Part shown: piece after piece, positions 1 to 3,548 of the stretch
How positions within the stretch are numbered: the first letter of the stretch is position 1
How the letters are laid out: each line of letters begins with the position of its first letter
Assembly: GCA_934511365.1 (NCBI GenBank)
Contig: CAKSWC010000029.1
Location: 1-5,325, forward strand
Direction of reading: 5' to 3'
Length of the DNA: 5,325 nt
Origin: an uncultured Eubacteriales bacterium
GTDB taxonomy: Bacteria; Bacillota; Clostridia; Oscillospirales; Acutalibacteraceae
Made by a program: the position numbers and the translations under genes
Notes under the pieces: model-generated
Told to the model about the DNA's origin: nothing
The model's input: only the letters and a program-made list of their open reading frames with translations
Databases searched by the model: none

Positions 1-74
1 CGCCGTGTACGGAACCGTACGCACGGTGGTGTGAGAGGTCGGCTACTCAACTAATGGGTAGCCTCCTACTCGAT
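1..74 (+). mobile_element. Group II intron, 3' end (domains V and VI), truncated by the window edge
   Basis: This is the catalytic tail of a self-splicing, retrohoming group II intron. Domain V starts at the window edge. Its lower stem pairs bases 1-7 with 22-28 (one G-U), its upper stem pairs 8-11 with 16-19, a tetraloop GAAC lies at 12-15, and the typical two-base CG bulge is at 20-21; the triad position reads CGC. Domain VI has a stem GAG-AGG (33-38) pairing with CCT (65-67) and CTC (69-71), leaving A68 as the bulged branch-point adenosine, topped by a GGCTAC/GTAGCC hairpin. The intron ends with GAT at 72-74, six bases after the branch A, as is usual. The reverse transcriptase/maturase ORF would lie to the left, outside the window. 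Confidence 0.9.
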
Positions 75-721
75 TATAGGCCGTCTTGTTCGTCCTGCTT
101 CCGGTTTTTATCGGCTTTTCCCGGCTTCTTTTCAAAAATAAAAACGCAGAAAAGGCACGAGAGCGGAAACGCAAGGGTAAAAAGCAGCGGCGCGGAAAAC
201 GGAAGAAGAAAAATTAAAACGCCGCAAACAAGCCCGAAGGCACCGAGACAGAGCGCGCAGCGCGGCAAGGACAGCACGAACGATTCAAGAAACGAGCACT
301 TTTTTCCCGTGTAGAGATACTGCGGAAAAAACAGAAAAAGCAGTGCGAACAGAATTAAAAAGGAAACGCTGACCGCTCCTCCGACTATAGAAAGGGCCGT
401 GCCAAAGGAAAAGTATGTCTTTGCCGAATAAATTCCGGCCGAAAATAGAAGAGTAAAAAGAAGAGAAAAAAGCGCGGTCTTTTTGAAGTTTTGCCTGAAT
501 GCTGAAAAGAAAGCGGAAAATGTTTTCACTTCCTCGCCGTTATACAGCTTTTTGCAGACGAAAAAAAGAGCTGTCCATGAGCTTAAAGCGGTGAAAAGCG
601 GGAGCGCAGAAAAGCAGAAAAGCAGTCCTAAAGCCGCCTGCTTATGAACGGTTGAAAATAGGCAGGAGAGAAGTTTTTCCCACGGAGTGTCCGGAACGGA
701 AAAAATGAGATTCTTTTTCAC
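74..721 (-). CDS. DUF624 (YesL-like) integral membrane protein
   Basis: A hydrophobic protein of 215 residues with about five membrane segments (roughly 28-48, 84-103, 112-136, 155-175 and 177-196). The N-terminal part shows the DUF624/YesL pattern: a W-x-K start near residue 14, a first membrane helix ending in a Leu-Pro turn (L40-P41) followed by T44 and W49-T50, then a KLYNGEE stretch and a F-x-x-F-x-x-N-F-K segment near 70-80. Members often sit beside ABC sugar-uptake systems or two-component systems, but no precise biochemical role is established and no such partner is visible here. The start is GTG at 721, with GGTGAT at 732-727 as a weak ribosome binding site; the ATGs at 723 and 728 are in other frames. 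The charged tail after residue 196 ends in a stop whose last base belongs to the abutting group II intron. Confidence 0.8.
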   Translation of the reverse strand: MKKNLIFSVPDTPWEKLLSCLFSTVHKQAALGLLFCFSALPLFTALSSWTALFFVCKKLYNGEEVKTFSAFFSAFRQNFKKTALFSLLFTLLFSAGIYSAKTYFSFGTALSIVGGAVSVSFLILFALLFLFFPQYLYTGKKCSFLESFVLSLPRCALCLGAFGLVCGVLIFLLPFSAPLLFTLAFPLSCLFCVFIFEKKPGKADKNRKQDEQDGL

Positions 722-810
722 ATTGCATCACCAAAATAATTGTTGACAAACGCAACGGGAAAAATTCACCGCCCGAAACGGTTAAGATGCTGACTTATTC
801 AAATATTTTC

Positions 811-839
811 TTGATTTTTAGCGGATATTGTGATATTAT
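811..839 (+). promoter_or_regulatory. Promoter of the XRE regulator gene
   Basis: TTGATT at 811-816 and TATTAT at 834-839 are separated by exactly 17 bases. Transcription would begin near 846, giving a 5' leader of only about 20 bases and ruling out the in-frame upstream ATG at 787 as the start. Confidence 0.75.
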
Positions 840-841
840 CA
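831..841. promoter_or_regulatory. Candidate operator palindrome over the XRE gene -10 box
   Basis: TGATA-T-TATCA is a perfect 11-base inverted repeat that covers the -10 hexamer of the XRE gene. A site there would block its own promoter, the usual autoregulation of small XRE repressors. Eight bases of it (TATTATCA, 834-841) recur at the -10 of the first peptide promoter (1372-1379). That the XRE protein binds here is inference. Confidence 0.4.
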
Positions 842-867
842 GAATACAAGAAAGGATGGTGCATATC

Positions 868-1251
868 ATGCTTGGCGACAGACTCAGAACAATACGCAAG
901 GAAAACAACCTTACTCAGAAGAATATTGCAGACGTTTTGGGCATTGACCGGACAACATACACTGTTTATGAGGGCGGTTCAATCACTCCCTCACCCGCAA
1001 CGCTTGTTAAACTTTCCAAAGTTTATAATGTTACTGTCGGATATCTCATCGGCGTTGAGGATAATCACCCCGAACTGTGCAGAGAGCCCGAAGAGGGCAA
1101 AGAGGAGAAGGCTCTTGGCAGCGACCCTATCGCTCTTCTTAAAAAGGACGAAAAAGAGCTTCTTCTTTATTTCAGGGTTCTTCCTCCCGAAGAAAAGCTC
1201 AAATTTATTAATGAAATGAAAGAAATGGCTCAAAAGGAAACGAAGCTTTAA
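868..1251 (+). CDS. XRE/Cro-family helix-turn-helix transcriptional regulator
   Basis: A 127-residue DNA-binding protein. The N-terminal HTH_3 domain spans about residues 3-62: L6-R7-x-I-R10, then N14-L15-T16-Q17 at the start of the first recognition turn, I20-A21-x-x-L24-G25, then the recognition helix near D27-Y34 with the signature x-Y34-E35-x-G37, and P41/P43 with L46-L49 and Y53-V55 closing the fold. After a charged linker (66-82) comes a short helical tail with an L-P-P-E-E-K motif (105-110), common in clostridial XRE proteins and probably used for dimerisation. It has no TPR peptide-sensing domain. The start is ATG 868, preceded by AAAGGATGG at 851-859; the in-frame ATG 787 lies upstream of the promoter, and ATG 856 sits directly on the ribosome binding site. 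It lies immediately upstream of, and in the same direction as, the small peptide cluster, which makes it the likely local regulator. Confidence 0.88.
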   Translation: MLGDRLRTIRKENNLTQKNIADVLGIDRTTYTVYEGGSITPSPATLVKLSKVYNVTVGYLIGVEDNHPELCREPEEGKEEKALGSDPIALLKKDEKELLLYFRVLPPEEKLKFINEMKEMAQKETKL

Positions 1252-1351
1252 GTGAATGCCGGTTAGCCGGAAAGCGCCATCTTTGGTCATTATGCCTTGT
1301 CAAGTTGAAAAAAAATTGTGAACTTTTTTATAAAATTTTTTGTCGATTTCA

Positions 1352-1380
1352 TTGACTTCGCTTAAAAAGTGTATTATCAT
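1352..1380 (+). promoter_or_regulatory. Promoter P1 of the leaderless peptide pair
   Basis: TTGACT at 1352-1357 and TATCAT at 1375-1380 have a 17-base spacer. The preceding A/T-rich run (1310-1345) could act as an UP element. The block 1351-1382 matches the second peptide promoter (1747-1778) at 25 of 32 positions, including most of the spacer, so shared control is likely. The predicted leader (about 1387-1445) can form a small imperfect hairpin (1390-1396 with 1400-1406). Confidence 0.75.
1358..1373 (+). repeat. 16-base inverted repeat, copy 1 (within P1)
   Basis: TCGCTTAAAAAGTGTA, filling most of the spacer of P1, recurs exactly as its reverse complement at 1725-1740, just upstream of the second peptide promoter. 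Such a sequence could be a regulator binding site or a trace of duplication. Confidence 0.7.
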
Positions 1381-1423
1381 TATATCAGTAACAGGAATGT
1401 CCCGTTGCTCAAAGTTTAATGCT

Positions 1424-1438
1424 GATATCGAAAGGAGT
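1424..1438 (+). repeat. 15-base direct repeat containing a ribosome binding site, copy 1
   Basis: GATATCGAAAGGAGT precedes the 18-residue peptide gene and is repeated exactly at 1529-1543 before the 33-residue peptide gene. The AAAGGAG core (1431-1437) lies 8 bases before the ATG at 1446, an optimal spacing, and is the main support for calling this tiny ORF a gene. Confidence 0.85.
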
Positions 1439-1445
1439 AAGGCTT

Positions 1446-1502
1446 ATGTTCTTTTGGTTTGCAAAAATGTTTACTAAATTTTTCCTCAAGCTTATATTCT
1501 GA
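1446..1502 (+). CDS. Small leaderless amphipathic peptide, 18 residues (peptide A)
   Basis: It encodes MFFWFAKMFTKFFLKLIF, a cationic (three Lys, no acidic residues), very aromatic peptide (six Phe and one Trp) expected to insert in a membrane as a helix. There is no signal peptide. It has a consensus promoter (P1), an AAAGGAG site 8 bases before ATG, and a stop at 1500-1502. The last 14 residues align without gaps to the end of the neighbouring 33-residue peptide (9 of 14 identical), and the DNA from 1476 to 1511 matches 1627-1662 at 30 of 36 positions. It therefore looks like a shortened copy of the next gene, probably co-transcribed with it. Function is unknown; modulin-like toxin, leaderless bacteriocin, signal peptide and type I toxin are all possible. 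It could also be a decayed duplicate. Confidence 0.65.
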   Translation: MFFWFAKMFTKFFLKLIF

Positions 1503-1511
1503 TTTTAACCG
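1476..1511 (+). repeat. 3'-end duplication unit, copy 1
   Basis: These 36 bases cover the last codons of peptide A, its stop and the next few bases. They match 1627-1662 at 30 of 36 positions with no gap; part of the similarity (GATTT-AACCG) lies after the stop codon. With the 15-base repeat before each gene, this indicates tandem duplication of a whole gene unit. Confidence 0.75.
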
Positions 1512-1515
1512 TTTT

Positions 1516-1530
1516 TCCGGCTCTGCCGGA
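1516..1530 (+). other. Small hairpin between peptides A and B
   Basis: TCCGG-CTCTG-CCGGA forms a five-pair stem immediately before the ribosome binding site of peptide B. It is not followed by a T-run, so it is unlikely to terminate transcription; it may protect or balance expression of the two cistrons. Confidence 0.4.
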
Positions 1531-1543
1531 TATCGAAAGGAGT
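1529..1543 (+). repeat. 15-base direct repeat containing a ribosome binding site, copy 2
   Basis: Exact copy of 1424-1438. Its AAAGGAG (1536-1542) stands 9 bases before the ATG at 1552. Confidence 0.85.
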
Positions 1544-1551
1544 GAATATTG

Positions 1552-1653
1552 ATGCCTGAGTGGCTCGAAGAACTTATCCCTCACCTTGAGTTCGTTTTTT
1601 CAAAGGTGTCGAAGAAGCTTTTTATCAAATTTTTACTTAAACTTATCTTTTGA
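1552..1653 (+). CDS. Small leaderless amphipathic peptide, 33 residues (peptide B)
   Basis: A 33-residue peptide with no signal sequence. It starts M-P-E-W-L-E-E-L-I-P, an acidic amphipathic first half, and ends in a basic, hydrophobic half (K-K-L-F-I-K-F-L-L-K-L-I-F) with five lysines in all. Residues 2-27 align without gaps to residues 44-69 of the signal-peptide-bearing peptide at 1843-2073 (11 of 26 identical: P, W-L, E-L-I, V, K, K, I-K), and its C-terminus matches peptide A. It has a strong ribosome binding site and is followed at once by a terminator, so A and B form a two-gene transcript from P1. Size, charge and absence of a leader recall phenol-soluble modulins and leaderless class II bacteriocins; this is similarity of type only, not recognised homology. 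No exporter or immunity gene is evident nearby. Confidence 0.75.
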   Translation: MPEWLEELIPHLEFVFSKVSKKLFIKFLLKLIF

Positions 1654-1662
1654 TTTCAACCG
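1627..1662 (+). repeat. 3'-end duplication unit, copy 2
   Basis: Partner of 1476-1511; it covers the end of peptide B, its stop codon, and the first bases of the terminator stem. Confidence 0.75.
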
Positions 1663-1695
1663 GACGGCTTTTGCGGCCGTTCGGTTTGCTTTTGC
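1658..1695 (+). terminator. Rho-independent terminator after peptide B
   Basis: AACCGGACGGC (1658-1668) pairs with GCCGTTCGGTT (1676-1686), an 11-pair stem with one G-U and a seven-base loop. It is followed by T-rich TGCTTTTGCTTTTG. It separates the A-B transcript from the next peptide gene. Confidence 0.82.
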
Positions 1696-1724
1696 TTTTG
1701 CGTTCACAGGATGTTTAAAAAATT

Positions 1725-1740
1725 TACACTTTTTAAGCGA
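1725..1740 (-). repeat. 16-base inverted repeat, copy 2 (upstream of P2)
   Basis: TACACTTTTTAAGCGA is the exact reverse complement of 1358-1373. Here it ends 7 bases before the -35 box of the second peptide promoter, so the same site occupies the spacer at P1 and an upstream position, inverted, at P2. Confidence 0.7.
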
Positions 1741-1747
1741 ATTTTAA

Positions 1748-1776
1748 TTGACTTATAAAACAAAGTGTATTATTAT
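1748..1776 (+). promoter_or_regulatory. Promoter P2 of the exported peptide gene
   Basis: TTGACT at 1748-1753 and TATTAT at 1771-1776 are spaced by 17 bases. The block AAAGTGTATTAT around the -10 is shared with P1. The leader of about 60 bases contains GACGC (1784-1788) and GCGTC (1802-1806), which can close a large loop. Confidence 0.78.
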
Positions 1777-1842
1777 TAACTTAGACGCCTTGTGCTGCAT
1801 TGCGTCAAATAAGCAAATATTTATGAGAAAGGAGTTATCACA

Positions 1843-2073
1843 ATGAAAAAGGTTCTTGCAGTTCTTCTTGCGGTCATGATGCTTTTCTCAGTTGTTGCTA
1901 TTGGTGTTGCTGCTGAAGCTTCCACCAACACAACTGCCGCTTCCGGTGATGCCGGCAACAATGTTAAGCTTCCGCAGTGGCTCACCGAGCTCATTGCACG
2001 CATCAAGCAGGTTATTGCAAAGCTTCTCCTCAAGTTTGGAATCAAGCTTAATTGGGACAAGGTTTTTGCTTGA
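1843..2073 (+). CDS. Small secreted amphipathic peptide with Sec signal sequence, 76 residues (peptide C)
   Basis: The precursor has a classic Sec signal: M1-K2-K3, a hydrophobic core at 4-22, and A-x-A cleavage sites ending at A24 or A26. A Ser/Thr/Ala/Asn/Gly-rich spacer (27-40) follows, then a cationic amphipathic helix (43-76: lysines at 42, 55, 60, 64, 68 and 73, R53, W46 and W71). Residues 44-69 align without gaps to the leaderless peptide B. The secreted chain is about 50 residues unless trimmed further. ATG 1843 is preceded by AAAGGAG (1828-1834) at 8 bases, and the gene has its own promoter and terminator, so it is a single-gene transcript. I do not recognise the family. A pore-forming or surface-active secreted peptide, or a peptide pheromone precursor, would fit; no modification enzymes are seen, so a modified RiPP has no support here. 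Confidence 0.88.
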   Translation: MKKVLAVLLAVMMLFSVVAIGVAAEASTNTTAASGDAGNNVKLPQWLTELIARIKQVIAKLLLKFGIKLNWDKVFA

Positions 2074-2093
2074 TCGGGCCTTTGCCTGAGCTT

Positions 2094-2118
2094 AAAGCCG
2101 CCTTTGGGCGGCTTTTTT
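2094..2118 (+). terminator. Rho-independent terminator after peptide C
   Basis: AAAGCCGCC (2094-2102), loop TTTG, and GGCGGC (2107-2112) run into TTTTTT (2113-2118), a textbook strong terminator 20 bases after the stop codon. Confidence 0.93.
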
Positions 2119-2146
2119 GCCGTTGTTATGATTTTCTTCTGTTTGT

Positions 2147-2175
2147 TTGACTTTTTCTTCTCTTGGTGATATACT
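2147..2175 (+). promoter_or_regulatory. Promoter of yerC
   Basis: TTGACT at 2147-2152 and TATACT at 2170-2175 with a 17-base spacer; transcription would start near 2182. Apart from the hexamers it does not share the motif of the peptide promoters. Confidence 0.8.
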
Positions 2176-2192
2176 TATATTACTGAGTTGCA

Positions 2193-2207
2193 GTGTCAGT
2201 GTGACAC
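2193..2207. promoter_or_regulatory. Candidate operator or leader hairpin before yerC
   Basis: GTGTCA-GTG-TGACAC is a perfect inverted repeat just downstream of the predicted transcription start and 4 bases before the ribosome binding site AAAAGGAG (2211-2218). It is well placed as an autoregulatory operator for the TrpR-like product; with a three-base loop it could also form a short RNA hairpin. Binding is inferred. Confidence 0.45.
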
Positions 2208-2227
2208 AACAAAAGGAGAAAATAATT

Positions 2228-2512
2228 ATGGCTAAGCTTCAGAATGAAGCGATTGACAGCCTTTTCAAGGCGGTTCTCTCGCTTGAAAGCATTGATGAAT
2301 GCTATGACTTTTTCGGCGATCTCTGCACGGAAAAGGAACTTCTTGATATGTCGCAGCGGCTTGAGGTGGCCTCGCTTCTGCGCAAAAAGATGAACTATGT
2401 TGAAATCAGCAAAACAACCGGCGCAAGCACAACAACCGTCAGCCGCGTCAACAAGTGCCTCACCTATGGAAACGATGGGTACAATCTTGTTTTTGGCCGC
2501 ATGGAAAAATAA
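2228..2512 (+). CDS. yerC: YerC/YecD family TrpR-like DNA-binding protein
   Basis: A 94-residue protein matching the TrpR-related YerC/YecD family of Firmicutes along its whole length. The diagnostic stretches are L-F-K-A-V-L-S-L followed by E-C-Y-x-F-F-x-D-L-C-T (residues 12-34), S-Q-R-L-E-V-A (41-47), and the helix-turn-helix segment N55-Y56 to V71-S72-R73 with G-A-S-T-T-T-V-S-R-V, then C-L-x-Y-G-N-D-G-Y (78-86). In TrpR this fold is an all-helical dimer whose HTH grips an operator; the YerC branch has no firmly known ligand and lacks evidence of tryptophan binding. The start ATG 2228 has AAAAGGAG 9 bases upstream; the in-frame ATG at 2147 overlaps the -35 box and is rejected. The next gene has its own promoter, so yerC is probably a single-gene unit. 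Confidence 0.93.
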   Translation: MAKLQNEAIDSLFKAVLSLESIDECYDFFGDLCTEKELLDMSQRLEVASLLRKKMNYVEISKTTGASTTTVSRVNKCLTYGNDGYNLVFGRMEK

Positions 2513-2540
2513 AATCACGGAGATATTTTTTCGATTTTTG

Positions 2541-2569
2541 CTGACAAATCGCAGTTTGTGTGTTATACT
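2541..2569 (+). promoter_or_regulatory. Promoter of the lysine-rich hypothetical gene
   Basis: CTGACA at 2541-2546 and TATACT at 2564-2569, spaced by 17 bases. The spacer holds an inverted repeat (ACAAA 2544-2548, TTTGT 2555-2559), and CGATTT/AAATCG (2532-2537 and 2546-2551) can also pair, so the region may double as a weak end for the yerC transcript or as an operator. Confidence 0.7.
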
Positions 2570-2607
2570 TAATTGTATATCCAAAATCCTATCAAAGGAG
2601 ACCGAAA

Positions 2608-3483
2608 ATGAGTATTGCAGTCGATAACATAAAAAGTGTGCTTGAGCTTCTTTCAGAAAACCTTTCAAGGCTCGGTTTTGAAGAAAAGTCCGGCCTTGAG
2701 GTCAGTGACAGCGGCGCTTTTGCCGTCTTTGCCGGAGAAAAGGGCGCGCTTAAAATACAATATGAAAATGAAATTGCCGCCGTGTATTTTGCCGACGACG
2801 AGGCCGCTCTTAACGAAGGCGGAAAAAAGCTTGTTGCTTCCCTCCTTCCGGAGAATGGGGACGGAAGAGACGTTAAATACGTTGCAAATGAGATTGCCGA
2901 CTGTTTGAACGAGCATTTTTCAAAAAAAGCCGCAGCCAAAAAGCCGGGCACGGCCAAAGCGCCCCAGACAGTTTCAAAAACGGCGGTCAAAAACGGCTCA
3001 TACTATGACGCAAACACACTTGCAAGCAAGCTTTGCCTTGTTTTTCCCGAACTGCGCGAGCCGTATAAGCAAAACATTGCCGATTACGGCGAATTCCTTC
3101 CGGAAAAGTTTTTTGCCGATTACGGAAACGAGAAGGTCTTTGCCGCAATTAAGCAGAACAACCCCCAGACAATGAAAAAGCTTTTTCAGATTTTCAATGA
3201 TATTTATGAGGACGGAACGAACGATACCCAGAGCCTCATTGCCGTAACAATTCTCGGCGGACTGAACAACGACCAGATTCTGCTTGCGCACTGTGTGGAT
3301 TATATGAGCGAAACGCTTGCTCCGCCGGTTATTGAGGTCAACCGCTATCTTGCCTCGGCCGCAGGAAAAAAGGCTGCAAAAAAGCTTCTTGCTCCTCCGC
3401 CGTATAAACCCAAGAAAAAGAAAAAGCCCGGCCTTCTTGCTCAAATGATGGCCGGAGGCGGCGGCATGAATCCGCCAATGTAA
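2608..3483 (+). CDS. Hypothetical two-domain protein with Lys/Ala-rich linker and lysine-rich tail
   Basis: A 291-residue soluble protein that I cannot name with confidence. Residues 1-104 look like a small alpha/beta domain: a helix at 5-22, strands near 36-42, 47-52 and 56-61 with acidic turns, and a final helix at 86-104. A low-complexity K/A/P/T linker (106-129) follows. Residues 131-250 are helical, with an F-P-E-L motif (146-149), Y160-G-E-F-L-P-E near 160-166, and a helix ending L-I-A-V-T-I-L-G (210-217); this pattern recalls DUF7674-type proteins, a tentative resemblance from memory. The tail has a basic patch (K-P-K-K-K-K-K-P, 267-274) and a short Met/Gly/Pro-rich end (GGGGMNPPM). 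No signal peptide or membrane segment is seen. ATG 2608 has AAAGGAG (2594-2600) 7 bases upstream; the in-frame ATG 2560 lies within the promoter and is rejected. It is its own transcript, ending at 3524. Confidence 0.85.
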   Translation: MSIAVDNIKSVLELLSENLSRLGFEEKSGLEVSDSGAFAVFAGEKGALKIQYENEIAAVYFADDEAALNEGGKKLVASLLPENGDGRDVKYVANEIADCLNEHFSKKAAAKKPGTAKAPQTVSKTAVKNGSYYDANTLASKLCLVFPELREPYKQNIADYGEFLPEKFFADYGNEKVFAAIKQNNPQTMKKLFQIFNDIYEDGTNDTQSLIAVTILGGLNNDQILLAHCVDYMSETLAPPVIEVNRYLASAAGKKAAKKLLAPPPYKPKKKKKPGLLAQMMAGGGGMNPPM

Positions 3484-3496
3484 AAGTTAAGATTAT

Positions 3497-3524
3497 AGCT
3501 GCCGCAAAAACGGCAGCTGTTTTT
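3497..3524 (+). terminator. Rho-independent terminator after the lysine-rich gene
   Basis: AGCTGCCG (3497-3504), loop CAAAAA, CGGCAGCT (3511-3518), then GTTTTT. It lies only 24 bases before the next start codon, so the acetyltransferase gene is reached either by read-through or from a promoter I cannot see. Confidence 0.9.
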
Positions 3525-3548
3525 GGTTATCCGAAAAGGAGAGTTGCT

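Noticed and set aside
54..314. Plus-strand ORF of 86 residues running out of the intron
   Set aside because: It begins inside intron domain VI, has low-complexity Lys/Arg/Ser content, and is the complement of the DUF624 gene.
742..764. TTGACA at 742-747 as a strong -35 box for the XRE gene
   Set aside because: No -10-like hexamer lies 16-18 bases downstream (the region is GGAAAAATTCACCG), while a proper 17-spaced promoter exists at 811-839.
787..867. N-terminal extension of the XRE protein from ATG 787
   Set aside because: It starts upstream of the predicted promoter and lacks a ribosome binding site; the XRE family start fits ATG 868.
1263..1274. CCGG-TTAG-CCGG after the XRE gene as a terminator
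   Set aside because: The stem is only four pairs and no T-run follows; read-through into the peptide region remains possible.
2532..2551. CGATTT/AAATCG hairpin as a yerC terminator
   Set aside because: It is A/T-rich, overlaps the -35 box of the next gene, and has no T-run after it; it is mentioned only as a possible weak element.
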